Below, in pieces: positions 36,301-48,489 of a stretch of DNA of 64,000 nucleotides. The notes under the pieces were generated by a model. That model was not told where the DNA came from. It did not search any database and saw only the letters and a list, made by a program, of their open reading frames with translations. The stretch covers positions 35,402,001 to 35,466,000 of the forward strand of contig JBHGNT010000001.1 of the NCBI GenBank assembly GCA_043228905.1, given 5' to 3'. Source of the DNA: Azolla caroliniana. Taxonomy: Eukaryota; Polypodiophyta. A program made the translations under genes and the position numbers. Every line of letters begins with the position of its first letter. Within the stretch, counting starts at the first letter, position 1.

Positions 36301-39300
36301 TTGCCCCAAAGTTCCAAAATTTAAGGTCAGTTATATTTCGCTTTTAAGGATGAATATACAATAATCACTTTAATAGTTGTATTCACATTTCCCATATGAT
36401 GTGGATGTAATCTCTAATCAAAGATTTGGTAAGCTGTAATTTTGGATAAACTGGAACTATTTTCTCTTATCAGAATTGGGTTATTCTAAACTCAAACAAT
36501 TGTTTTGTGTATAATGTTTTTCTCTACATTATTTATGGAACTTTCTGATTTTCCCTTTTCATTCTTCTGTTTCTACAGTACAGCAATAAGTGAAGATCTT
36601 GGTCAAATTGAATTTATTTTAACAGACAAGACTGGAACTCTTACTGAAAATAGGATGGTTTTCAAGGCATGTTGCATTAAAGGAGTCTCATACGGACTTT
36701 TGACAGGTAGCATATCTGCGACAGGCTGTTATTAGTTTTCTATTATCACACTCTAAACTACGTTTTACTATGCTCAAGTACTATTCTTAATTAACCTGAA
36801 TTATATTATGAATTTCATATGGGTGGTCAGATCCAGATCTATTACATGCCGTAGCAGATCTTGTACCAGATGTGATTAAATTTTTACTAGTGATGGCCCT
36901 CTGTAATACTGTTGTACCTGTCAAAAGGTTTGATTTGCATTTTGGACTTAGTTGAAAGGTTCCTATGATTATTTCATAGTAGTATTTGGTAATGTTATTG
37001 ATGATAATATGATCCAAGGTTTGCATGTCAGCGTTACTGGTTCCATCACATATAAGGCTCAATCCCAAGATGAAGAGGCATTAGTATCAGCAGCTGCCCA
37101 ACTAAAGGTGGTTTTAGTGAGTAGAACAGCAAGTTCCCTATGTATGTAGAGAGTTTTTAAGATCCCTTATTTTCAATGCATTTTAGGTTGGTGATTGATG
37201 GATACATCCATGTTTATGATCAGGGATTAATATCTTAGGACATCTGCTGGAGTATGAAATTTTGGAAACCCTGGAGTTCACATCAGATCGGAAACGAATG
37301 TCCATGGTTTTGAGAGAGTTACAGACTGGAAAAATAATATTACTGGTAAAAGGAGCAGATGAAGTTATCTTCCCATCACTGTGCAGTGGTAAATATGTTT
37401 TCATTTTAAAGCATTGCTTTTATTAACAATGTTGGCACATTAAATTTTGGGGATATAGATTCTTTTTGGCATTATTGTTTCGGCTGGAGTAGGGTTGTGT
37501 TGCTTTATAGATCTGTTTTCTTTTTGTTGCAGGTCAACAAGTGAAAAAAATTGCTGAGGCTTTTGAACAGTTTTCTCAGACAGGATTTCGAACTATGTGT
37601 CTTGCTTGGCGTGATCTTGAAGAGAATGAATATAACAATTGGTCCAAGAGATATAAGGATGCAAACACTTCTGTTAGAGATCGTGAGGTATGTGAAGTAT
37701 GTAATGTGTCAGTTGAAAGTCACTCTCAAAATCTAAAGAAGAAATTGGAGCATGCTAATAATAAAATCACTTGTGTGCTACCCAGATAACTAGATAACCT
37801 ATTTATTAGGGTCAAAGTCGTTGATATGTAATATGCTTCATGATTAGCGGGTCAACATCATGAAATACTCAATGTCAGATCACAATTTGCTTTATAAACA
37901 TGTTGTTGTTTTCCAGCACTATATTATACAAGTTGATGTAATTAGAATCTGCTGCAGTAGGTACCAGTGAGCTCTCACGTTTCTTGTGAAGAGGCCAGAT
38001 ATAGTAACTTTTTTCTGTTTATTTCTTGATTTTCTTATTTCACTTCACATAATAGCAAGTTAGATCATCTCCTTTGTAACAAGAAATGATTTTCCCTAAT
38101 CATGAACTTCTATGGTCAGAGATGTTTCTGATTGTTTCTACTAGAGATCTGTAGATTTAGAGAGTTTCTCTCATGGGTCACTTTGGAAACAAGATTTATT
38201 GCGCCATTTGATTACGCAAGAGATCAATCTTATCAGAGGGGATATAGAGGATTTCCCTCATGTAACATATAGAATATGTTACACCATAACGCGTTTTGTA
38301 CAATACTAGAACTCTTTTATGTAAGTTTTATTTTATTTTATTTTTATTTTCGATAATTGGGTACACACCCCATTTTGTTGTAAAACAATTGCCTCATGGG
38401 CCAATTTTGGTCTTAGAAGACGTTAATATATCTTTCTTTCTTTCTCATAGGTCACTTTGGCCTTTGGAGACGTTACTTTAGCATTTTATATCTCTCTCTA
38501 GCCTCCCATTCAACTTGTATTCTTAGGCCATTATATCGGTACTGAGATACACTGTATTGTAGGTCTTTATTTTCCTACTCACACTGTATCTGGTGCTTGA
38601 CTCCAGATCCAGCATTTGTGGTGATTTTGTTTTTTGTAGCCTTTAATCTGACTGTTGGCCCCAACTCTTGTATACATGGATTACATGACTATTTTCTTTA
38701 CCCTTTATTCTAACTATCATACTTCTACTGTGATATGTTGTATTTTAGGTCTAGCGTATTCATATCTCTAGCATCCCTGTCATATTGTGGGGGAGCGGAG
38801 ACAAGCTAACTCACCCAAACAAATAACCATCACTAAACTCTCACTTAAGTTGTACTCTTTAGAAGTTTTTGAGGTCTTGTTTATGATTTTAGAAGCGAGT
38901 TCATCCATGCCTACTCACAACCTCCTAGAAGCAAGAAAGAAAGAAAGAAAGAAAGATATATTAACGTCTTTTAAGAGGCCAAAATGGCCTATAAGACCGA
39001 ATAAGAGATTACATCTTAAATGTTTTCTCGTCTTTGAGAACAAATCAAAATAAAGTAAATATTACACAGTAAATATAAAAGTAAATAAGATGAAAAGAAA
39101 AGAGACGAGAGAATCTGGTTTTTGGCCCATGCGAGATTCTCAAGTTAGGTGTATTGTAGCTTTTGTCTCCGAAAGATCTCTATCATAGGTCAATCCAGAA
39201 TGGAAATGTCTCCGAAGCGAGGGAAGCACCTACGATGGCGGGAGATAATGGCTTTTATTTGTCGATGACAAGGGTGTTGAGGTCGTGGTCCATGGGGCCG

Positions 39301-42300
39301 GGGCCTACGTGCATGGCAAATTGCCATTGCCCAATCAATCGTAACCCCTTTGTTATATCCTGGTCTGGATTCCATTTCTGTATCTTGGGGTTGACTTCTA
39401 GCATTAGGAGTGATGGAGCTAAAGAAAGTTGTGATTGTTCTTTGTGGATGAGCTTGTGTGGCTGTATTCTTCAACAACTTTTCCCGATGTCTCTTGAGCT
39501 CGAGCAAGAAAAGTCCTAGGCATCTTTGGTCCTCATATTCCATTACCTTGCGTAATGGGCCAAAGCCTTGTTTAAAGAGGCAATGGTATCTCCCTTTGAG
39601 GCAAGGAAGAAGGAAAGATATATTAATGTATTTTAAGAGACCAAAATGGCCTATAAGACCAAACAAGAGATTACGAAAGAGGTTTGGGATACCTATTTGA
39701 GGCATTGATTGATGCGAAAGACAAATTTATTGTCCATATATTGACTGTCAAATCCTTTTCTTGTGATCCTGAATTTTGGAAGAGAATTTGCATTCTTGAA
39801 CTTGGGAGCCATCCAAAGATTGTGCTTTATCAGAAAATGGATCAAAATGATCTTTATCTAAACAAAGCATGGAATCTATCATGAGATGATCATTAGAAGA
39901 AGTACGTCAACCTGGTCTCCATGTTTTGTAAAGATCTGCATATTACATACTAACTATAAATGAAGTTTTTTCATTCAATTGTGCTTGTAATGTGTACACG
40001 GGTGTTACTGGCATAACGCCTATTTCTTGTACAAATCCTTGTTTTCACGTTCACGATTTCCCTTCTTTTACATTTATGCTCATTCCATGTGCTTAAGCTT
40101 TTAGCTTGTGCTTATCAAGGTGTAAATATGCTTATGGATTTCTGAAGGCATAATGTTATGACAGTGGAAGGTGGCAGAAGTATGTGAGCAACTTGAAACA
40201 AACCTTGAACTACTTGGAGCCACTGCCATTGAAGACAAACTCCAGGTATACTGTTCTTTTTTTCTCTTAAAAGGTGTTATTATATCTTTCTTTCTTTCTT
40301 TCTTTTTAATGTTATCTCAATCTGCAGTAGATCTAGAAATAAAATTGGTCCTTTTTATTAATCTTTCCATCATGATGCTATAGGAAGGTGTACCCGAGGC
40401 AATTGCTTGCCTAAGGAAATCTGGGATAAATTTCTGGATGCTCACAGGTGACAAACTTGGGACAGCTGTTCAGATTGCATTGTTGTGTAACCTTATCTTA
40501 CCAGGTATTTCTACCCTTTGCGTTTTTTGTAATATTTCCCCACCAGTATGTATTTTTTTTCTTGAACTAAAAATTCGAGACATGGTCTGAGGAAGATAAT
40601 GTCATGTTAGTTTGCACAGCAACGGATATTTTGTTTCCTCAACTGTGCACATTGAGTTTTTCAAATAACTAGCAAGCTGAAATTATATTAAAATTATCAA
40701 TGGGGATGAGAATGAATTCATATCACGAACTATAGTAACGATAGCATTATTCAAGCAGGAAACTGTGTTAGGTTTTTTCTTCTCCAAAATGAGCCAACAT
40801 ATTATGATGCAATCTTTCATTTGGTCTAGTAAGACATTGTGGGCTCTTAAACATCATTAACATATCAGATATGATGTTTTTTTAGGTTTATTTTCATGCT
40901 TATTGTATCCTTGCCCAGATGTGGTCATTGAAAATGAAGATAACAGATTATGGTTGTGATAAAAAGCTTATCATCTTATCTTTTATGTGTAATGCAGAAT
41001 GATTTTGAGAACTTGTAATTCTTTTACTGAAAAAGGAATGATATTTTCTCTATACAGAACCCGAAGGGCAAGTCCTATATGTACAGGGTAGAAGTGAAGA
41101 GGATGTTGCAAGTAGCCTTGAAAGAGTTTTGAGGACAATGAGAATGACAAGTACAGAAATGAAGGTAATTAATACTATGGAAATTTGAGGCATTAGAGTG
41201 ATGGTAACACCCATGTTAGGAAGCCTGTATGTTTATCTATATTCTCCTTATTGTGACAGGATGTTGCTTTTGTAATTGATGGATGGGCCTTGGAGATTGC
41301 TTTGACTCATCATTATGTTTCGTTCTTAGAGCTGGCCATGCTTGCAAAGACTGCTATATGTTGTCGTGTAACTCCAACTCAAAAAGCGCAAGTTAGTGAT
41401 TCTATGACCAATGCTATAAAGAATTAGGATCAGACTTCAAGTTTCTCACTATTACTTGTGTTCACAGCTTGTACAGCTGCTAAAAAATTGTGATTATAGG
41501 ACACTTGCTATAGGTGATGGTGGAAATGATGTGAAAATGATACAAGAAGCTCATGTCGGAGTAGGCATCAGTGGTCAAGAGGGACTTCAAGCTGCAAGAG
41601 CTGCAGATTTTAGTTTTGGAAGTATGTATCTAGCACCTACCTATGTTGCCATGAATGACAATATAACGATTTTTCCATGTGGGGATGTTGCTAAAAAGAA
41701 ATGTGCATGTGAGTGAGGAAGAACTGGTATTAAATGGGTGAAAGAAGCTGTTGAACTGTCCTAAGCTTCAGCTATCCGATGGTCATCGATTGCATGCTGA
41801 AATTATTCAGGTCTAAGTATGGCTTACAGATTATGCTATGAATCAATGGATGCTGCCAGAAATTCTGGTGCTGTACGAAGAATGAGACTCACAAAATGGC
41901 AAACCTAACTTAGCTTTTGCCCATTTCTGTTAGTTTCAGGCTTGTTCCAATCCACCATCAAAAGATTGTGGATTGGAATTGAGATCTGGGTCAGAGGAAT
42001 TTCTTTGACTGATTGGGTAGATCAAGAAAACGGCAGTAGCAGCTGCAATGGGAGCGGAGTATGCAACAGTAATCGAAGGGCAAACCAGCTCTCTTGTCAG
42101 AACTAGTCCCTGTTCTATTTTCTTGCTTGCCAAGGGTGAATGATAGCATTGATCCTCTGGGTGCAGCATATCTTAGAAACACAAACAAGGGTTTCACTCT
42201 ATAGAGGAGTTAACGAAGATCTGTTCAAGTGACTGTATTCATTGACACATTCTGCTTACTTTCCATTTCCAGTGCAGACTGAGGATTCACACTTGTGACA

Positions 42301-45300
42301 CTAGAGATTTTGTAAGGACATTGTATTATTTTAAGTACTTGATTGAGTTAAAAGTCCAGCCCGAGCTATTATCAATGATATACCTCACTTCTTAGTATTT
42401 GCACTCAGATGGTCAATCCTTTAGAACAATTATGGTACATTACATTGTGGAAAGTACCCTTGATACTTTATGTGCTCTGCTTATTTCATTTGTGGACTAC
42501 AATGCTGGTAAATTAGATATCTCTATGTCAATTCAAAAACATCCCTATATGTTAACTCAAAAACGTGCAAATATACTGAATTACTGCCCAGTCCGTAGTT
42601 ACCACAACCTATCTTAGTTATCATATCCAAATATAGTGAATTATCCCAAGCTAGTATTGACGAATGTTGAAGAGGAATGCCATCTAATATTTTAATGTCA
42701 TTTCACAAACTGTGATATTAAGGCATCAAAAAGGAATTTACAGATTTCCTAAAGCCTTTGAAAAAACCCTCACCTGTGATTATTTTATTTTGTTGTTGGA
42801 TATAGCTGGCTTTAAAACGGTTAGTTTGAGTTAATACTGAACTCAAACTAATGAGTAGAACCCAAGACATGAAGTTAGAAAACAGTGAGGATAGTACTCT
42901 TCCATTTAGATATGTGCAGATGCAGGAGCTAGCAAGTTTTTCCATCCTAGAGAGATAATGTACCTCTGGTGATACATTACAGTTATTTTCTATAGAGCTG
43001 TTCAAAAGTATTCATGTTATAGCATGCCAGACTCCAGTCATCACGTATAACTCTATTTCCAGACATGAAGGTGTTCTTCTATTTAGTTATACTCTTCAGA
43101 CACTAGCTATTGTTTTCACTTGAGTTACTTGTTTGGGTTTTATGTGGCATATTTATTATGGCCAATCTACTCCCAAGTTCATCAATGCTTTCCATTTAGA
43201 TTTGAGGCGACCATGAGATTCATGCTATGGTTAAAGCTTTGCAGGATATTGAAGAACATAGTAATAGTTTCATCTCAGTTAGGAACTGGACAATTCATTG
43301 TAATTAACTTTTTTGGGGTTATCGTCCAAACCAAGGTTTTCTGCCAGCATTCATTGGGGCATGAATTTTTGCGTTTGAGAAGGTTGTTTTCCAGAAGAGC
43401 ATGTAAAAAATTTCGGGAGACAAATTGGATTAGTGCTAAGTGGCTGTCTAATGAAAAGTATTGAGTGCTTCATCAAATCATATCTATAATTATTTCCTTT
43501 TAAGAAGCTGTATATGCCATTGGTCCATGCAATATAATAACCATCTCCCAGTCAATAATGGGTTTTCAGAGGCTGTGGCTGCACAATTGTAGCAAAACAA
43601 GGATGCCCACTATCATCCACTCGTCTGTCTATATATACATGAGGTATCACACTACATAAAGAGATTCTGAGGTTCAGAAGCATGCCTAGTGACTATAGTA
43701 TATAAATATGTTATATACTTATGATATTGTGCTGATCCCTGACTCCCTAGAGGGACTACAAAGACATCTAAATGCCTTAAAATCATTTTATATGGACAAA
43801 GTTTGTTAGTAAACGTAGGTAAAACTAAAGTAATGGTGAACCAGAATTCTTCTTGGAAGAGGAAAAGGTGGTATACACACCATCGTACACATACCTAGGA
43901 GTAACATTCATAGGACCTCAGTTCTCCCTCAGTTCTCCTTACGAGAGGCCAATTGTGCTTGACTTTTACGTGGATATGCAGCCTTTGGTGCACACATTCA
44001 ATTCCAAGAACCAGCATCTGCATTCTGGCGATTTAATATACTTGTCACACCGACTCTTCTCTACGGACTAGAAACATGGAGCCCGAGTTTTAACAAGGAA
44101 TATAACTGGAAAGATTTGGGCAGAGCTTTAGACTCAATGTGCTGCATGACAAGGGGTAAAGCATGGGTGCCCCATGATATAATCTGCGTAGTGATGGTAG
44201 CAGCCCTTTTTATGATCGAAGGGATTATTCCTATCAGTGGCCTGTATCCAAAGGCTTCTCCCTAAAGGAAGGTTCACAAGGTTGGCACTTATTTCATCAA
44301 AACAACTTGCTGAACATGGAGACATTCATTGTTGGTATGCTGAAATGCAACTATGGTTCGAGTCACATGGCATCATTGTAAATGCACTACTGCCGTTTTC
44401 AATATCGCTTGGATTGTTCGCATCTAAACATGCCACAGTGGAAAAGAATATATTGATTTCAATAGGGGAAAAGTTGGTGAAAGATAACATTACAGCCACT
44501 CAGGCTCATCAACTAAGAACAATCACAACTTTCTTTAGCCCCATCATTCCTATTCATTCTACAAGTCAATCAGGGGCTACAAAAATGGGTTCTTGACCAG
44601 GACATAATAAAGAAGTTGCAATAGGTCAGGAAATAGCAATTTATTGTGGCCCCGGCCCCATGGACCACAATCTCACCACCCTTGTCATCGACAAATAAAG
44701 GCCATTATCTCCCACCGTCGCTGGTGCTTCCCTGCTTCAGAGACCTCAACCTATGCTTGAAATCTTTCAAAGGCAAAAATTACAATATATCTGACTTGAA
44801 AATCACACATGTATTGATGACAAGATTCTTTTTTTACTAAGTAACATTTATTTATTTAGATTTGTTGTTCTCAACAACGAGACAACACTTAAAATGTAAT
44901 CTCTTATTCGGTCTTATAGATGTTAATATATATCTTTCTGGTGAAAGATGTTGGAGGTATTTTCACTGTTTTTAACATTCATGACTGTGTAGACGATTCT
45001 ATCTATGATGTATATCATTCATTTTGTTATGTTTTTTGTACTCTAAATGCCTGTGTGAAATTCCTCGTTTAAATGTATGCTTAATACATTCTCATAAATG
45101 ATTTTTCAGAGTTCAAATTTTTGAAAAGGCTAATTCTTGTCCATGGAAGATACTCATATAATCGAATTGCCTTCTTGGCACAGTATTCGATCTACAAATC
45201 ACTACTCTTGTGCTTCATTCAAATACTGTGAGTCGAGGAATCTATCTCTCATCTTTCAGTGATATTTGTTTCAAATAATTGTTGGCATGGTATTCATAAA

Positions 45301-46833
45301 CATTTCTGATGCAATGGCTTTCTGGTCAAAGGTTTTCTTTTGTTTCAGGTGTTTCTGGAACAAGTTTATTTGATTCTCTTAGCCTCATGGCATACAATGT
45401 TGTATACACTAGCATTCCAGTAATGGTAAATTCACTTGATAAAGATCTTAATGAGAGGACAGTACTACAGCATCCAGAGATCCTATATTATTGTCAAGCA
45501 GGAAGGTGCGTTGCTGTGATTTTACAGAAGCAGCTTAACTGTGAAGAATATACTGATTCACTTGCAGATAACATTCTTTGGACGTGTGTAGATTGATAAA
45601 CCCAAGTACTTTTGCAGGGTGGTTTGGACGCTCTCTTTTCCATGTAAGTGTTGTGAAGGTGCTGCAAGTTTTGTAGTTGTTTCATCAGGAATTAAGTTTG
45701 TTTCTATATAAGAAACTTAAATATAATGTAATCTGGGTATTAATATAAGCATGTTTACATGTTGAGGTGACAGGCTTTAGTTGTGTTCCTAGTAACAATC
45801 CATGTCTATGACCGAAGTGATATTGACAGACTAAATATGGTAGCCTTGTCTGGATGCATTTGCTTACAGGCGTTCGTAGTTGCTATGGAAACCAGGTAAG
45901 CCATATATGATTTTCTGAATGCTTCTCGCTTTTGCGATTTTAAGTCTGCTTGTATGATAACTGACCTTCATCGTCCTTGACTATTTCAGATCTTTTACAA
46001 TCTTTCAGCATGTAGCCATTTGGGGGAACCTTTTGGCATTCTATATTATAAATTTTGGCGTTAGTCTGTTACCATGGAGCAGATTACATATGATAATGTT
46101 TCAATTGTGCAGGGAAAGGATGTACTGGCTGTGCATTCTGGTAAGATGACTGTTTTTTTACTGTGAACATCAACTTTCTACTTGATTTGCTATACATTTC
46201 CTATCTTGGATTGGCTCAAATGCAAATCAAGAAGTTTCAGTCATCTAAGTTTAGAATATGAAGGGTTTAGTATCTAAGAAGATTCTCTGGTATCATAGAT
46301 TTACTGTTGCTATATTTATCTTGGTTTGTTCTTCTTAAAGGCGAGACAGCTTTGGTATCATATTCCATCGTGGCCTCTAAGTTACATTAATCTTTCTTGA
46401 TTTCTTTTCTCTATCAGAACTCTGTCTAATTTGTGTTTATATGCCCATTTCGTTACCAATTGATTCCATGACAGGATTGAGAAACATGATACATTCTAAA
46501 TTGCCTACTCTCTTTTGGCAGCTTATAGTTGTCGTGGGCATAGGACCTCTATTAGTACTAAAATACTATCGATTCACTTACCGTCCAAGTGCCATAAACA
46601 TTCTGCAGCAGTTGGAGCATTCACAGCTATCCTCTCACGGAGATTTATATTCAGCCACTAGTGACCTAGAGGGTATGCCCTTAAATTTTACCTGTGTAAA
46701 GAACATAGAACAGGATTCAGTCTACCAACCTTTACTTACTAATACAGTGAATGCTGCTGTCTGGAAAGAAACAACCCCAAGCTCACTTTGGGGAGTATCA
46801 CCAAGCAACAATGTCCGGACAAAGCATATGTAA
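30352..46833 (+). CDS. ALA2: P4-type ATPase, phospholipid flippase of the ALA2 type (1082 aa, 24 exons)
   Basis: Exons: 30352-30476, 30985-31198, 31286-31402, 32396-32488, 32604-32778, 34498-34664, 34765-34869, 34939-35036, 36579-36706, 36831-36927, 37032-37132, 37239-37388, 37533-37687, 40165-40245, 40384-40504, 41058-41164, 41260-41391, 41468-41621, 45110-45227, 45332-45505, 45592-45643, 45774-45895, 45990-46140, 46522-46833. They sum to 3249 bases in one frame. Motifs: LDGET at about 156-160 (actuator), PISIK 328-332 (TM4), DKTGT 381-385 with the phosphorylated Asp381, LTGDK 622-626, and GDGGND 738-743. The N-terminus ([20 protein letters not shown]) and the long TM region fit Arabidopsis ALA2 (about 1100 aa). 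P4-ATPases flip lipids to the cytosolic leaflet, generally with an ALIS/CDC50 beta subunit. The exon 11 end (37132) and exon 12 start are the weakest junctions. Introns 13 and 18 carry LINE copies. Confidence 0.95.
33040..33485 (-). mobile_element. LINE copy D, diverged, in flippase intron 5
   Basis: Minus-strand copy: tail text aaaaagaaagagatcgtaat and aaggccaagatgcccta at 33040-33090, then tttgagaacaacaaactaaaataaa. The body reaches catatcccattaccttgtgaag near 33430, which matches catattccattaccttgcgtaa near 39533 in copy B. ORF traces are too decayed to read. Confidence 0.6.
35730..36250. repeat. Three diverged tandem units of about 190-210 bp in flippase intron 8
   Basis: The marker ggRatRgaaRttgcaaatagattgtg recurs near 35735, 35921 and 36131. 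Each is followed by a cttt...ttttaaa segment, then a gcataagattc- or gcataatgttc-like segment and tttcaagatcYactttaaaa (in the first two). The copies are old and heavily diverged. Confidence 0.65.
38330..38440 (+). mobile_element. LINE family 3' tail fragment, diverged
   Basis: Plus-strand tail: ttgttgtaaaacaattgcctcatgggcc, then ttttggtcttagaagacgttaatatatctttctttctttc. It lacks an exact stem-loop. It sits in flippase intron 13. Confidence 0.5.
38934..39602 (-). mobile_element. 5'-truncated LINE copy B with ORF end
   Basis: Minus-strand copy in flippase intron 13. The tail at 38934-39015 gives GAAAG repeats, then gatatattaacgtcttttaa, gaggccaaaatggcctataa and gagattacatct. The frame at 39190-39705 (minus) reads [32 protein letters not shown] and [18 protein letters not shown], closely matching copy A at 18356-18870. 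Another tail directly abuts its 5' side. Confidence 0.75.
39604..39680 (-). mobile_element. LINE family 3' tail fragment abutting copy B
   Basis: ggaaagatatattaatgtat, ttttaagagaccaaaatggcc and tataagaccaaacaagagattac reproduce the tail of copy B in the same orientation. Together they frame about 590 bases with direct repeats of about 75 bases. I read this as two tail-to-head insertions, or a nested insertion, rather than an LTR-type element. Confidence 0.65.
40264..40308 (+). mobile_element. LINE family minimal tail
   Basis: cttaaaaggtgttattatat followed by four TTTC repeats matches the last 40 bases of the family tail, in flippase intron 14. It is short, so chance similarity is possible. 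Confidence 0.35.
43500..44940 (+). mobile_element. Longest LINE copy (C): reverse transcriptase remnant plus ORF end and tail
   Basis: Inside flippase intron 18. Plus-strand text includes [16 protein letters not shown] (RT block around the QGCPLSP motif), a decayed catalytic box [20 protein letters not shown] where YADDIVLI is expected, and [15 protein letters not shown]. Further on come [42 protein letters not shown], and finally [12 protein letters not shown] as in copies A and B. There are several frame changes and stops, and the Ala-Asp part of YADD is gone, so it is dead. It ends near 44900-44940 with gtaatctcttattcggtcttatagatgttaatatatatctttc. This copy ties the small tails elsewhere to a LINE. 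Confidence 0.8.
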
Positions 46834-48489
46834 TTTATCTTCAGTCTATGCAGAAATTGTATGATATAAGCTACAGTGTTCTTCTAGAAAGGAAGTGCAA
46901 TTTAATTGATTTGTTTGCCATTTTCTTAGATTGAGCTTAATTTTGCAATTCAGCTAAAATCTTCCCAGGAAATTGATACTGGTGGACAGAAAATGCATCT
47001 GATAATAATTTCACTTGCAATATCCGATCCAGCATTGATGTATTAATGGCAGAACTACTCCACAGGAGTTAAGGAATATGCAAATTCAAAGCTTTTTACA
47101 AACATGAGAAGCGTTAAATTAGGTAGCATGCAAGGTCCAAGTATATTCCTAATTTGGCATTGGTTGATTAAAGACAAAGACCCCGGAGAGAGTTTCAGAA
47201 ACATTTTCATTATATCTAATGATAAATTGTTGGATAAGACCCCATACATTAATGTATGTGCATGTCTAATGAATAGCAAATGTATTCAGGTATTTTATCT
47301 CAGAAGTACATGTCAAATAGGAAGAAATATTTTATCTTTTCCAGTGACATAATAAATTTCTTGTATGAAAATTATCTTACCTGTCTTGCGTTTTCGTTGT
47401 CCAATATACAATATAAGCAAGAAAATGGTTTGTAGTTATTTAGCTAGATCTTTGTTATTGTACACACTTATCAGCAGGGGAAAAAGTTATGGTGATAAAT
47501 GTTTCAATTATGAGCAAAGACTTCTTAGCTAGGTCCTTTTTGGAATTATCAGCATGGAAAAAAATTATGGCGATAAATGTTTCTTATAAGCAAAGACTTC
47601 TTAGGTAGGTCTTTTTTTGACAGCATAAAGTTTGCAACATTCTTAACTTTGTGTACCATGTACATCCTTGTTACCACCTTGCATTGTGGACGTCTTTTGT
47701 GGAGTGATTAAATTTTTATAAGCAAGAAAAACATTTTTTATGGTGATAATTTATCAATATTTCTTTATCATGAGTAAAGACTTATTGGCTAGGTCTTTTT
47801 TAGAGGGATAAATGAGAGCCTGGACAGATTTCTAATTCAAGGAAATGAAAAGTAATATGCCCATGTTAGTCTACACATTAGACTGCATTCGATTAAATGA
47901 GAGCCTAGATAGCTTTCTAATTCAAGGAAATGAAAAGTAATATGCCCATGTTAGCCTACACATTAGACTGCATTCGATGCAATTGCATCAACAAAATGAA
48001 CTTAACCCACAGACCACATTTTTTACATGACTTGCTACAAAAATATTTCCCCAGCTTTAACATAGCAGTATGGTACTCATATATTGATGTCTACCTCAGT
48101 TGTTGACAATGGAGTCACACCACCCATGTGAGTTCTTCAATGCAATACCAGAGAAGACGAAGTATAATACTCTTGTGGCTTAAGTTCCTTGTTGCTGTAC
48201 TCACAGTAATAAAGATAGTAGCATGGGACATTGTAATCTTGTCTTTTATTACATTTTGATAGATACCTCTATGGAAGAAAAAAGAGAATCCCTCTTGCAT
48301 TGGTGATACGATGTTGACTGAAATAGTTTTGAAGAACTTACAGATATCTTAATACAAAACTTGGACCCATGAATATGAATAAAATTTTATTCCGCCTCCA
48401 AACAATTCTCTTACAAGTTCTCTCAACTATAAGAAAGCATCCATGGAGTGAACTTGTAAGAGAACTGTAAGAAAGCATCCATGGAGTGA
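46834..48489. other. Convergent intergenic region between the flippase and F-box/WD40 genes
   Basis: Contains the 3' UTRs of two convergent genes. A motif ggaaaaaRttatggYgataaatgtttc...gcaaagacttcttag is repeated near 47480 and 47558 and, more diverged, near 47727. A cleaner 86-base duplication lies at 47813-47985. No gene is supported. Confidence 0.5.
47813..47985. repeat. 86-bp tandem duplication
   Basis: The unit gagagcctggacagatttct...cacattagactgcattcgat at 47813 is repeated at 47899 with a handful of substitutions. Confidence 0.9.

Noticed and set aside
38934-39680. Miniature LTR element (TRIM) with 75-base terminal direct repeats
   Set aside because: The repeats equal the 3' tail of a LINE family whose other copies carry it once, at the 3' end after an ORF2 C-terminus. 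There is no primer-binding site or TG...CA ends.
41456-41716. 86-codon ORF ending in [14 protein letters not shown] as an alternative flippase end
   Set aside because: The last part reads past a good gtatgt donor at 41622. The family sequence resumes in phase at 45110 with [18 protein letters not shown].
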